The notes below the pieces were generated by a model. The model worked only from the letters and a program-made list of their open reading frames with translations. It searched no databases and was not told where the DNA came from. From Arthrobacter sp. PAMC 25486 (GTDB lineage: Bacteria > Actinomycetota > Actinomycetes > Actinomycetales > Micrococcaceae), in the NCBI RefSeq assembly GCF_000785535.1, contig NZ_CP007595.1, forward strand, positions 4,114,439-4,178,438: a DNA stretch of 64,000 nucleotides, in the 5' to 3' direction. Positions 47,576 to 55,657 of the stretch are shown one piece after another. The position numbers and the translations under genes were made by a program. Every line of letters begins with the position of its first letter. Position 1 is the first letter of the stretch.

Positions 47576-47717
47576 GAGACAGCAGATCTGGCGGTTTCTT
47601 GGCCTCGCGGAATTTGAAACTGCAGATCTGGCGACGATTCCACCGAATTTATCGCCTGATCTGCAGTTTGGATCCCGGGAATCATCGGCGCATCGCCTGA
47701 TCTGCAGTTTCGAATCA
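47576..47717. repeat. CTGCAGATATGGCGAT palindrome locus 2
   Basis: Four half-sites occur here: GCAGATCTGGCG at 47582-47593, AAACTGCAGATCTGGCGA at 47617-47634, and the inverted TCGCCTGATCTGCAGTTT at 47652-47669 and again exactly at 47693-47710. The second and third form a near-perfect palindrome. The last two are a direct repeat with a 41-bp offset. Flanks again carry GATTC-like bases. The rest of this gap shows nothing else. Confidence 0.9.
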
Positions 47718-47793
47718 CCGATGCACCTGGTGGCAGCTTCGGGCCTGTGGATAACCCTGAACGCTTCGCGCAAGATTGAGTCAGACTTGATTC

Positions 47794-48717
47794 ATGGTCA
47801 CCCGCCCACGCACGTTCAAGTTTCTGGCCCGGCGGTCCTTTACTTTGGTGGAAGGACGCGCCGCCGGTGCCACGCGCAGTCATCTGCGTGGTTCGAGCTT
47901 AAGCACACCCAGCAGGGAGGTTCGGGTGCCACGCGGACAACAGCAAAGTTTGCTCGATCGGGTCCGTCCCTACACCGTGTTATGCAGTGAAAGTTGTGCC
48001 TCGCACATTACCGCGGCCCAACTCCATGGGATGCCGCTGCCGTGGTTTGACGATGACATCAAGACCATCCATCTGACCCGGCCGGCAGGCGCTGCACAAC
48101 CGCGGCGCAAAAACGTGGTCGGCCACGCCACGACCCTGGAAGATGCAGAAATCATGCTCGTTGGCGGTGTTCCGGTCACCACGCACGCCCGCACATTTCT
48201 TGACCTGGCCTCGCTCCTGACACTTGACCAGTTGGTGGCAGTGGCGGATTACCTCATTTGTGAACACGATCGCCCGTTCGAGCCGCCCAAGATCGCGATC
48301 GTGCCGGCAGCGACCCTGCGACGCTATATCCAGAGCAAGCACCACGTGCGGGGACTCACCCTGGCCACGGCTGCCGTGGGACTGATGCGCGTGGGTGTGG
48401 ATTCCCCACCGGAAACACAACTTCGCCTCCTGCTCCACCGCGCCGGGCTGCCCGAATTCACCACGAACTACGCCATCGCGGGCGACCCGACGGTCTGGCC
48501 CGATGTGGCGTGCGAGGAGTACAAGACCAGCGGCCAGTACGAAGGCGAAATCCACAAGACCACACAGAAACAGTTGTATGACAGGAACCGGGACGAACGC
48601 AGTGCCACCCGCGGCTGGCTGCAGGTCAAGGTCTACAGCGCCGACATGCGCAGAGGCGACACCCACGTGGCTGAAATGTTCAAGCAGGCACTCCGCCAAC
48701 ACGGCTGGCAGGGATAA
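47794..48717 (+). CDS. AbiEi-antitoxin / DUF559-like protein
   Basis: This 307-residue protein has the layout of a group common in actinobacteria. It has an antitoxin-like middle (REVRVPRGQQQSLLDRVRPY, then SHITAAQLHGMPLP) and a C-terminal Vsr/DUF559-like nuclease fold (VDSPPETQLRLLLHRAGLPE, and CEEYKTSGQYEGEIHKTTQKQ). The acidic and Lys residues (D-x-ACEEYK, GEIH) resemble a degraded or variant endonuclease core. No partner toxin gene lies next to it. ATG 47794 is the only good start. Its role is unknown; a full toxin-antitoxin function is not supported here. Confidence 0.7.
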   Translation: MVTRPRTFKFLARRSFTLVEGRAAGATRSHLRGSSLSTPSREVRVPRGQQQSLLDRVRPYTVLCSESCASHITAAQLHGMPLPWFDDDIKTIHLTRPAGAAQPRRKNVVGHATTLEDAEIMLVGGVPVTTHARTFLDLASLLTLDQLVAVADYLICEHDRPFEPPKIAIVPAATLRRYIQSKHHVRGLTLATAAVGLMRVGVDSPPETQLRLLLHRAGLPEFTTNYAIAGDPTVWPDVACEEYKTSGQYEGEIHKTTQKQLYDRNRDERSATRGWLQVKVYSADMRRGDTHVAEMFKQALRQHGWQG

Positions 48718-48750
48718 CCGGCCCAGCCGCGGGATCTCAAATTGCTCCTT

Positions 48751-48822
48751 TCCCAAATGGGGCGGACGCCCCTGTCCCAAATGGGGAGGCCGCTGCTGTC
48801 CCAAATGGGACGTCGCTCCTGC
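48751..48822. repeat. Three 24-bp tandem repeats upstream of the SGNH hydrolase
   Basis: TCCCAAATGGG starts at 48751, 48775 and 48799 with an exact 24-bp period; the rest of each unit is diverged but keeps CTG at its end. The core is nearly self-complementary. The array ends 39 bases before the hydrolase start, so it occupies the promoter region. Confidence 0.88.
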
Positions 48823-48860
48823 CCCTTACAAGAATCGTGTGATGGGTGCACGATGGGCTT

Positions 48861-49766
48861 ATGGAACATGACGGCGCCGACCCCAGCCCAAAGCTTGAGT
48901 TGCCGGCCAGCGGTTCGTCGGGACTTTCCCTGACAGCCAGCGGTTCGTCGGGACTTTCCCTGCCGGCCCTCATCCTGCCCCCGCATCCGTGGCGGCGTTT
49001 CGTGGCGTTGGGAGACTCCTTCACCGAAGGCCTGGATGATCCCGAACCCCGCAACCCGGGCGGGTATCGCGGCTGGGCCGACAGGGCGGCGGAGGAGATG
49101 AGCATCGGCGTTCCTGAATTCTCGTACGCGAATCTGGCCGTGCGGGGACAGACGATCCACGAAGTGGTGGAAACCCAGCTAGGGCCGGCCCTGGCCTTGA
49201 AGCCCGACCTCGTCTCGATGCAGGCCGGTGGCAACGATCTGCTGCGCCCGGGCGCCGACCCTGACAAGCTGGCAGCCCTGCTTGAGGAGGCGGTGGTGCG
49301 GCTGCGGCTGCAGGGCGTCACCGTGGTGATCTTCGCCGGACCCGACTCCGGGCGGTCGACGATCATGGGCCAATTTCGCACCAAGATTGCCATCTTCAAT
49401 GAAAACATGCGCAGCATCGCCGAACACCACGACGCGATCATCGCCGATTTGTGGGCCATGACGGAGCTGCACGATTCCCGCATGTGGGGCCCTGACCGGC
49501 TGCACCCTTCAGCCCTGGGCCACCATGCGGTGGCGGCGATGGTGCTGCAAACGCTCAGCGTTCCACATTCGCTGCTGCCGCTGACGCCCAAGCCGCTGCC
49601 GGAGCGGAGCTGGCGGCGGGCACGCGCGGGTGACATTGAGTGGGCCCGCGCATATCTGATGCCGTGGGTGTTGCGGGGCATCCGGCGTGAATCGCCCAGC
49701 AACGGCTTTGGTCCCAAACGTCCCATCCCGGGGCCCATCCAGGAACAGCCCCGGGACAACAGCTAA
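48861..49766 (+). CDS. SGNH/GDSL-family hydrolase
   Basis: This esterase-like enzyme of about 301 residues has the four SGNH blocks: RRFVALGDSFTEGL (Ser53), the Gly block in NLAVRGQTIHE, AGGNDLLRPG, and the catalytic Asp-His in GPDRLHPSALGHH. It lacks a signal peptide, so it is probably cytoplasmic. The substrate may be an acyl ester of a sugar, lipid or wall component. ATG 48861 is used; GTG 48846 is five codons earlier. The N-terminal 35 residues contain a duplicated ASGSSGLSL segment not needed for the fold. Confidence 0.9.
   Translation: MEHDGADPSPKLELPASGSSGLSLTASGSSGLSLPALILPPHPWRRFVALGDSFTEGLDDPEPRNPGGYRGWADRAAEEMSIGVPEFSYANLAVRGQTIHEVVETQLGPALALKPDLVSMQAGGNDLLRPGADPDKLAALLEEAVVRLRLQGVTVVIFAGPDSGRSTIMGQFRTKIAIFNENMRSIAEHHDAIIADLWAMTELHDSRMWGPDRLHPSALGHHAVAAMVLQTLSVPHSLLPLTPKPLPERSWRRARAGDIEWARAYLMPWVLRGIRRESPSNGFGPKRPIPGPIQEQPRDNS
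48906..48962 (+). repeat. 27-bp exact direct duplication in the hydrolase N-terminus
   Basis: The same 27 bases, beginning GCCAGCGGTTCGTCGGG, occur at 48906-48932 and 48936-48962. They encode two copies of ASGSSGLSL in frame. The identity at DNA level indicates a recent duplication. Confidence 0.92.
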
Positions 49767-49868
49767 ACGGATCCTGTGGATCTGGTGACAGTTTGGCATC
49801 GGCCCGGGGTGGCAGCCTCCCTGCAGGGGCTGCTGGCGGTATCGTTGCGAATTGTGAGTGAGAATTCA

Positions 49869-51107
49869 ATGCCCCAGGACGCTGCCAAGACCCCCGAACG
49901 TGAGCCTGTCACGGAGGTGGGTGCCGTCGTCGTGCCCGGCAGCGATGCCGCGTCCGCCACTGCCGGCACTGCCGGCACAGCGAGCGTTCCCGCGCGCAAG
50001 ATCAAGCTCGACGGCGCCTCCTCCACCGAGCCCATGCGCCCCGCGGGCCGGCTGCCGCTGCTTCCCAGCGACGAAGAGTTGGCCGCGGCAGTCACAACTC
50101 CCGTTGTGGCAGCCACCCCTGCGGCCCCGACCGCACGCGCCAAAACCACCGCACGCACCACAGCGGAGCCCGCCAATCCTGCTCCCACCGCACCCACTCC
50201 GGCTGCCGCTGGCACGGCACCCACGGCTGCGATCGGGAAGACGCCTGTGACGGAGCCTGTGTATGTTGAGGCGAACCCCACCTCCATGATTACGATGCGT
50301 CCGCCGGCCGAAGACGTTGCCAAGCGCCAGGCCGCCATGGCAAAAGCCGCCAACACCAAACCGGTGCTGACCCGGGTGTTCCAGGTGCTAATCGCAGTAT
50401 TTTATCCAATAGTCTTGCTTGTCTTGGCCATTCGGCTGGTCACCTCCTCCGTTTTCCTGTGGGTTGAGTACCACCGTCCGGGCTTCCCCGCCGACTCCTT
50501 CGGCTTTAGCACTGACGACAGAATCACCTACGGTTCCTACACGATTGACTATCTGCTGAATTTTGCCCCGCCACGCTACTTGGGGGATCTGGTCGACAAG
50601 CTGGGCAACCCGTTGTTCCTGGCCCGCGAGGTGGGGCACATGGCGGACGTCAAGTCCGTCATCGTCTTGGCCTTCCTGGCGGGGCTTGTGCTGGCCATCG
50701 TCATGCTCATAGGCATGATCTACCTGGCACCCCGCACACGGGGTGGCATCCGGCGTGGACTGTTCGCCGGATCCATCGCCACATTGGCGCTGATCATTGC
50801 CCTGGGTGTTTTTGCCGTGACTGGCTGGGAAAAATTCTTCACCGAATTCCACAAGATTTTCTTCGCCGACGGCACCTGGACGTTCTACACCGACGACACC
50901 TTGATCCGCCTCTTCCCCAGCCAGTTCTGGATGGATGCAGGCATCTTCATCGGTGCGTTTGTGCTCATAGTTTCCTCGCTGACACTGGCCTTTACCTGGC
51001 CCACCAAGGACCGTCGCCGGCCCAAGGCGGCCGAGGTGGCAGCCTCCGCATCGGCTTCGGCGGCAGAGCCGGCGTCAGCCAAACGTTCGGGACGCCGCGC
51101 CGCTTAG
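49869..51107 (+). CDS. TIGR01906-family integral membrane protein
   Basis: This protein of about 412 residues has a long Ala/Pro/Thr-rich cytoplasmic leader (about 165 residues), then four or five transmembrane helices with an extracellular domain. The segments FGFSTDDRITYGSYTIDYLL, LAREVGHMADVKSVI, and FFADGTWTFYTDDTLIRLFP followed by FW are hallmarks of the TIGR01906 family. Its function is unknown. ATG 49869 is preferred; GTG 49854 and an earlier start at 49776 are possible. It follows the SGNH gene in the same direction and may share its promoter. Confidence 0.85.
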   Translation: MPQDAAKTPEREPVTEVGAVVVPGSDAASATAGTAGTASVPARKIKLDGASSTEPMRPAGRLPLLPSDEELAAAVTTPVVAATPAAPTARAKTTARTTAEPANPAPTAPTPAAAGTAPTAAIGKTPVTEPVYVEANPTSMITMRPPAEDVAKRQAAMAKAANTKPVLTRVFQVLIAVFYPIVLLVLAIRLVTSSVFLWVEYHRPGFPADSFGFSTDDRITYGSYTIDYLLNFAPPRYLGDLVDKLGNPLFLAREVGHMADVKSVIVLAFLAGLVLAIVMLIGMIYLAPRTRGGIRRGLFAGSIATLALIIALGVFAVTGWEKFFTEFHKIFFADGTWTFYTDDTLIRLFPSQFWMDAGIFIGAFVLIVSSLTLAFTWPTKDRRRPKAAEVAASASASAAEPASAKRSGRRAA

Positions 51108-51135
51108 CACCGCCAATGGCACAGACTGTCGCCTC

Positions 51136-51225
51136 GCAAACATTCAGCTAATATATGTGTTCGAAAAAAATAAGCAATGATCCCCTCTGTTAGAATATTT
51201 CTATATTCAATTACTGACAGTTTGG
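51136..51225 (+). promoter_or_regulatory. AT-rich control region upstream of the BY-kinase
   Basis: This roughly 90-base stretch is markedly A/T-rich (by eye over 60 percent) in an otherwise GC-rich window. It contains CTAATATATG, TTCGAAAAAAATAAG and TTAGAATATTTCTATATTC. It should hold the promoter of the polysaccharide-control gene that follows. The composition suggests binding by a nucleoid protein such as Lsr2, which is an inference. Confidence 0.55.
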
Positions 51226-52851
51226 ATGGTCTTGGAAGACGAGCAATTAGGAAACGCGGAAAAATCCCTCGATGTAAGGGACTATGTACGGGTTTTTAGG
51301 CAGCATGGGCTGGGGGTTATTGCCCTTGCGCTCATCGGCATTCTGTGCAGCGCGGGCTGGCTGTTTCTTCAGAAACCGATCTATGCCGCAAATTCGATCG
51401 GCTACGTTTCCATCCCGGGCGGGGACAACATGGGCTCGGCGCTGGCCGGTGACAACTTGGCGAAATCCAAGGCCACCAGCTATGCCAGCTTTGCCGGTTC
51501 ACGTCCCGTGGCGGAATCTGTCATCAACACTTTGGGCCTGAATATCGCGCCGGACGTGTTGCTGAAGCAGATCTCGGTCACGGCGGCCAAGGACACCGCC
51601 CAAATCAAGATTGCCGCATCGGCTGAAAGTGCGCTGGAGGCGCAGCAACTGGCCAACGCCTGGGTGGTTGCCCTGGCCGAACAGGTCGGGATTTTGGAAT
51701 CTGCTCCCAACCCACTTGATCCCGCTGCTCCGCCGGTCGATTCGATCATCAAGATCGTGCCACTCGGTGATGCGCCGCTGCCGCAGTCGCCAGTATCCCC
51801 GAACAAGAAGATGACGCTGATCGTCGGTGCCCTTGCAGGCCTGATCATCGGTGTTGGCTATGCGCTTGTGCGCAACCACCTCGACCGGCGAATCCGTTCT
51901 GTGGAGATGGTTGAAAAGGCCATTGGCACCGCCGTGGTGGGTACCATCCCTGTGGATGACAGGCTCCGCAACGGCCGTCATGTGGTGGAGAGCGGTGTCA
52001 TTGACCATGGCAACACCGAGGGCTATGCCATGTCGGAGGCGCTGCGGGAACTTCGCACCAACCTGCACTACATGAACGTGGACAACCCGCCCCGGGTCAT
52101 CGTCATCACCAGTTCCATTCCGGGTGAGGGAAAGTCAACCATTGCAGCGAACCTGGCGGTCACCATTGCGGCCACCGGCCAGCGTGTTGTCTTGATTGAC
52201 GGCGACCTCCGGCGCCCGGTTGTTGCAGAATTCTTCGGCATGGCAAGTGGCGGCGGGCTGACTGACATCCTCAGTGGCCAGGCCACGCTTGACGATGTCC
52301 TGCAGGTGTACCGCCCCGTCCCGGCCCTTGCCGTCCTGGGCGCTGGGCGCATCCCGCCCAATCCCAGTGAGCTGCTGGGCTCCCAGGCCATGAAGCGTCT
52401 TCTGGAGCGCCTGTCTGAGAGTGCAGTGGTGCTGATCGATGCCCCGCCGCTGCTGCCGGTCACCGACGCAGCCATCCTGGCCCGCTCCACCGACGGCGCC
52501 CTTGTGGTTGCGGGGGCCGGGAAGACCACCATTGATGAGTTGGAGAAGGCCGTGGCAACACTGGCCAAGGTCCAGGCGCCCCTTTTGGGTGCCGTGCTGA
52601 ACAGGGTTCCTACAACCGGCGGCCAGGCTGCCGGCTATGGCTACTACGGCAAGTCGTACCATTACCACCAGTCAGTCAAGGGTGCCAAGGCGCGCTATAA
52701 GCGGACGAGAAACAGTGCGCCTGCAGCCCCACCCGTTGCGGAACCGGCAGCCGCCAACGAGGCTGATGTGCAGAGCCGCGAAGCGGAGTTTGAGCAGCTA
52801 CTCAGCCCGTCAACCGACAATGCAACACGCAGGATGACTCGGAGCCGCTAG
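51226..52851 (+). CDS. Wzz/BY-kinase fusion (polysaccharide co-polymerase tyrosine autokinase)
   Basis: This 541-residue membrane protein fuses a chain-length-determinant domain (helices at about residues 30-50 and 197-216) to a bacterial tyrosine kinase. Walker A is SSIPGEGKST (about 295-304), Walker A' is VVLIDGDLRRP (about 321-331) and Walker B is VVLIDAPPLLP (about 401-411). The autophosphorylation tail is the tyrosine cluster GYGYYGKSYHYH. Such proteins control capsule or exopolysaccharide polymerisation. ATG 51226 lacks a clear ribosome binding site. The opposing LMW phosphatase nearby is the natural partner. No Wzx/Wzy or glycan glycosyltransferase is adjacent. Confidence 0.92.
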   Translation: MVLEDEQLGNAEKSLDVRDYVRVFRQHGLGVIALALIGILCSAGWLFLQKPIYAANSIGYVSIPGGDNMGSALAGDNLAKSKATSYASFAGSRPVAESVINTLGLNIAPDVLLKQISVTAAKDTAQIKIAASAESALEAQQLANAWVVALAEQVGILESAPNPLDPAAPPVDSIIKIVPLGDAPLPQSPVSPNKKMTLIVGALAGLIIGVGYALVRNHLDRRIRSVEMVEKAIGTAVVGTIPVDDRLRNGRHVVESGVIDHGNTEGYAMSEALRELRTNLHYMNVDNPPRVIVITSSIPGEGKSTIAANLAVTIAATGQRVVLIDGDLRRPVVAEFFGMASGGGLTDILSGQATLDDVLQVYRPVPALAVLGAGRIPPNPSELLGSQAMKRLLERLSESAVVLIDAPPLLPVTDAAILARSTDGALVVAGAGKTTIDELEKAVATLAKVQAPLLGAVLNRVPTTGGQAAGYGYYGKSYHYHQSVKGAKARYKRTRNSAPAAPPVAEPAAANEADVQSREAEFEQLLSPSTDNATRRMTRSR

Positions 52852-52886
52852 GCCGTGCCTGCACTGCGACACGTGCCTGCACAGCG

Positions 52887-52920
52887 AAGGGCCCGGCTGC
52901 CAACTGGCGGCCGGGCCCTT
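52887..52920. terminator. Bidirectional hairpin between BY-kinase and phosphatase
   Basis: AAGGGCCCGGC at 52887-52897 pairs with GCCGGGCCCTT at 52910-52920, and an inner GCC-AACT-GGC extends the stem. It lies between two convergent genes and is likely to end both transcripts. Confidence 0.85.
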
Positions 52921-52951
52921 TCACATCTTGGGACCTTCGTGCGGCGGGGAC

Positions 52952-53548
52952 TTATGCCGGTTGGGAGCACCAAGCCTCGAACGCAAGAATTTCCTCCACG
53001 GCAGGCAACAGTTCCTCGGTCATGCGGCGGTGGGTTTCAGGGCTGCGGCGGTACGGGTCCACGACGTCGTCGCCTGCCTCTGAGGGTTTGCTGGCGGACC
53101 TGTAGCTGGCGGCCAGTGCGGGTAGTTCCTCCCAGCGCTGCTGCACCGCCTCAGCTGCCGTGCCCCTGGGGAGCTGCGTGTTTTTATCCAGCCGGATGCT
53201 GCGCAGGATCCGGGCAAACTCGATCAGGGTATAGGCCCGCTTCAACATGCGCGGGCTCATCCGGATGACCGCGTCGCGGTGGGCCACCGTCATGGCCAAG
53301 ACCAGGTTCGACTCAGCCAGCATGGCAGGTGTCAGCTGGCGGGAGACGAAGCCTTCGTCCGAGCCGCCAAAGGAAGCCAGGAGCTGGGCAGACTCGGCCT
53401 CCATACCGTGGCCGACCAGGGCTTCCGTGCCGGCGCTTTGGACCTGGAAGAGACCGGGATGCAGTGCCGCAAGCTCTGTCGCCAGCATTCGTTCACCAAA
53501 AGGCGAGCGGCAGATATTTCCGGTGCAAACAGTCAACAAATGAATCAT
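52952..53548 (-). CDS. Low-molecular-weight protein tyrosine phosphatase
   Basis: This 198-residue cytoplasmic phosphatase has the P-loop CTGNICRSP (C8 to R14) right at the N-terminus and the general-acid Asp in VVDPYRRS (about residue 169). It is longer than the usual 150-residue enzymes, with an extra helical stretch. ATG 53548 starts directly before the first beta-strand; the open frame upstream is not family-like. It converges with the BY-kinase gene and presumably dephosphorylates its tyrosine tail. Confidence 0.9.
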   Translation of the reverse strand: MIHLLTVCTGNICRSPFGERMLATELAALHPGLFQVQSAGTEALVGHGMEAESAQLLASFGGSDEGFVSRQLTPAMLAESNLVLAMTVAHRDAVIRMSPRMLKRAYTLIEFARILRSIRLDKNTQLPRGTAAEAVQQRWEELPALAASYRSASKPSEAGDDVVDPYRRSPETHRRMTEELLPAVEEILAFEAWCSQPA

Positions 53549-53557
53549 GAATTGATC

Positions 53558-53574
53558 ATAGCCGTCTTGGCTAT
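53558..53574. promoter_or_regulatory. Operator-like palindrome between phosphatase and signal peptidase
   Basis: ATAGCC-GTCTT-GGCTAT is a six-base-arm palindrome nine bases upstream of the phosphatase start, in the divergent region shared with the signal peptidase gene. A TATACT at about 53572-53577 overlaps it and could be a -10 element. Function is inferred only. Confidence 0.35.
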
Positions 53575-53691
53575 ACTCGTTGGGGCACGAAATGCTTGCA
53601 GCAACGGCTGTCTTTTGTGATATTCCATAAACTCGGCAGGCGCCGGAGCAGGCCCATAAATAATATTCTCCATAAAGGAAACGTCCCCCGC

Positions 53692-54435
53692 ATGACTGAT
53701 CAAGTGCACACCAACCCGCACGGCACACCGTCAGGAAACGGGGGCCGGTTGCGGGCTTTTCGCCGCAGTACGCTGGGATCCGTGCTGATCAACCTCGTGG
53801 CCGCGGTGGTGGTGATTGCCCTGGTCCAGACGTTCTTTGTAAAGATGTACGTGGTGCCGTCGGGGTCCATGCAGGGCACGCTGCTCATTGGCGACAGGAT
53901 CCTGGTCAACAGGACTGCCTATGCTGGCGCGGTCCCGCCCAGGGGCGACGTGGTGGTGTTTTCCGCTGATGAGACCTGGGATGAGGCGGGACAGAAAAAG
54001 GGCAATCCGGTGAAGGAGATGGCACGCTATTTTGGTGACGTCACAGGCATCGGACCCTCCCATGAGAAATTCCTGGTGAAGCGTGTCATCGGAGTCCCGG
54101 GTGACGTTGTTGATTGCTGCAGTGCGGCCGGGGCGTTGCAGGTCAACGGTGTGGCTCAGGAGGAGCCGTACATTCAGGGCGACCTGCCCTTCGATGAGGC
54201 CGGCCCCAACTGCGAAAGTACGCCGCGCAGCGCCCGATGCTTTGGCCCCGTCACAGTTCCCGAGGGGAAGTTGCTGGTGCTGGGGGACCACCGCGGCAAT
54301 TCAAATGATTCCGTCTACGCGTGCCGCGGCACCGCAGAGACAGGGGACTGCCTGAAATTAGTGCCGGTGGAGAATGTCATCGGCCACACCTTCGCCACGG
54401 TGCTGCCGCTGCAACGCATCGGCGCTGTGCGCTGA
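53692..54435 (+). CDS. lepB: Type I signal peptidase
   Basis: This 247-residue membrane peptidase removes signal peptides from exported proteins. It has one N-terminal transmembrane helix (about residues 31-50), the catalytic Ser59 in VPSGSMQGTL, Lys130 in LVKRVIGVPGD and the later GDHRGNSNDS box. ATG 53692 is used; the site AAAGGAA is somewhat distant. A housekeeping signal peptidase normally sits with rplS and rnhB, so this copy in a polysaccharide-type island may be a dedicated second enzyme. Confidence 0.93.
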   Translation: MTDQVHTNPHGTPSGNGGRLRAFRRSTLGSVLINLVAAVVVIALVQTFFVKMYVVPSGSMQGTLLIGDRILVNRTAYAGAVPPRGDVVVFSADETWDEAGQKKGNPVKEMARYFGDVTGIGPSHEKFLVKRVIGVPGDVVDCCSAAGALQVNGVAQEEPYIQGDLPFDEAGPNCESTPRSARCFGPVTVPEGKLLVLGDHRGNSNDSVYACRGTAETGDCLKLVPVENVIGHTFATVLPLQRIGAVR

Positions 54436-54487
54436 GACCAAAAACGCAGCCGCTGTACTCCAGGCCTAAAAACGCGGACGTCGTGCG

Positions 54488-55585
54488 CTAAGCGAGTTCG
54501 AGGACGCCGCGGGCGAGCAGCTCTTCCAGTGCTGCCTCCAGCAGGGATCCGGCGGAGGGGTGTGCACCGAGGACGGCAACAACTCCCTCAAGCAGCGCGT
54601 CCTTGCTGATCCAGTCCCCGGACAGCTCCCAGATCAGTGCGCCCAGCGGGCTCAGTTCCATGACCTGCGATTCTGCCAACAGGAACACTGTGCCGTCGGC
54701 CTCCACCGCATCCTGCACCGAGGCACGGCGGATGCCCGTGCCGGTCACCGCAGATCCTGGGGAGGGGGCGCACTCCAGCGCGGCCCACTCAGGCGGGGTC
54801 CCGCCGTCGTGCGTTGAAAATTGGGGAAGCACGCCGGCAATGTCGCGGGCCTCGGCATAGCGGATGCGCTTCACGCCGCCGCAGGCCTCGATCATGGCGC
54901 ATAACTGGACCAGGCCCCGCTCGAGGCGTGCCAGTGCGGAAAGTTGCGGGGTGAGCTCCAAGAGCGCGTCGGCCAGCGCCACGTCCTCCACGGAAATCCT
55001 GTCGTTGCCGGGGACCCTGCTCAGGAGAACTATCGACTGCAGTGTGGGAGCCGCTGGGGTGTCGCCCAGCTGGTGCTGCTCCGGACCCTCCTGGCGCTTC
55101 GGCACTCCGGGTTCCGGCTGCTTGACCGACAGCGGTTTCGGGTACGGGGTGATGGAAAGGTCCGCCGCCACGGCAATGGTTTCGTCGCTGACATACCCAC
55201 GCGCGGTGCCAAGGGTGCGGGCAAGGGTGGTCTTCCCGGTGCCGGACGGTGCAATGAAGGCGATGGTGGCCCCGGTCAACGGATCGGCAAGGCCGCAGGC
55301 GTGGAACATCATGCGCCGCCCCGCCTGCTGCTCAATGGCGGCCAGCGTAATGTGCGACGTCAGTGATTCGTTGGCCCGGGCAAAGTCGCCCGGCATCCGC
55401 TGGACGGTTGCCGCTGCCGGGTGCTCAGGGCCCGCCAGGCACCGGCTCCAGGCTGTCCTGAATTCGGCAGCCTCCGGCGCGGAGAGGCCCTCGACATCAA
55501 TGATGACACCCAGTGCCGACACCTTGACCGTCCCGGTGCCGGGGGTGGCCGCCAGGGCTGTGGGTATTGTGGTCGTCTCAGACAT
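54488..55585 (-). CDS. HprK-like P-loop kinase fused to a PqqD-like domain
   Basis: This 365-residue protein has an N-terminal region resembling HPr kinase/PEPCK-type P-loop proteins, with the Walker A APSGTGKTTLA (about residues 112-122) and GYVSDETIAVAADL downstream. Its last 80 residues (VEADGTVFLLAESQVMELSP, then GALIWELSGDW) look like PqqD, a domain that grips the leader of a modified peptide. In many bacteria these two occur as separate genes beside S24/S26 peptidases and lasso-type B2 proteins. Here they are fused, with the signal peptidase as neighbour, and no precursor or B2 gene is visible. Confidence 0.75.
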   Translation of the reverse strand: MSETTTIPTALAATPGTGTVKVSALGVIIDVEGLSAPEAAEFRTAWSRCLAGPEHPAAATVQRMPGDFARANESLTSHITLAAIEQQAGRRMMFHACGLADPLTGATIAFIAPSGTGKTTLARTLGTARGYVSDETIAVAADLSITPYPKPLSVKQPEPGVPKRQEGPEQHQLGDTPAAPTLQSIVLLSRVPGNDRISVEDVALADALLELTPQLSALARLERGLVQLCAMIEACGGVKRIRYAEARDIAGVLPQFSTHDGGTPPEWAALECAPSPGSAVTGTGIRRASVQDAVEADGTVFLLAESQVMELSPLGALIWELSGDWISKDALLEGVVAVLGAHPSAGSLLEAALEELLARGVLELA

Positions 55586-55657
55586 GAAAAGATCCTGTCG
55601 CTTGCAAAATCAATGGGTGGGGTGTGCTGCTCGGAGCGCAAGGAAAATCGGGCTGGC

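Noticed and set aside
47224-47883. Open frame of about 219 codons on the minus strand across the 33-bp repeats and palindrome locus
   Set aside because: It arises from repeats whose length is a multiple of three and has no domain, start site or neighbour support.
47794-48717. Complete toxin-antitoxin pair at the AbiEi/DUF559-like gene
   Set aside because: No AbiEii-type nucleotidyltransferase toxin or other partner gene is adjacent on either side.
54436-54487. Lasso or other RiPP precursor beside the HprK-PqqD gene
   Set aside because: The 52-base gap cannot hold a precursor with a leader, and no B2-type protease or cyclase gene is in the window.
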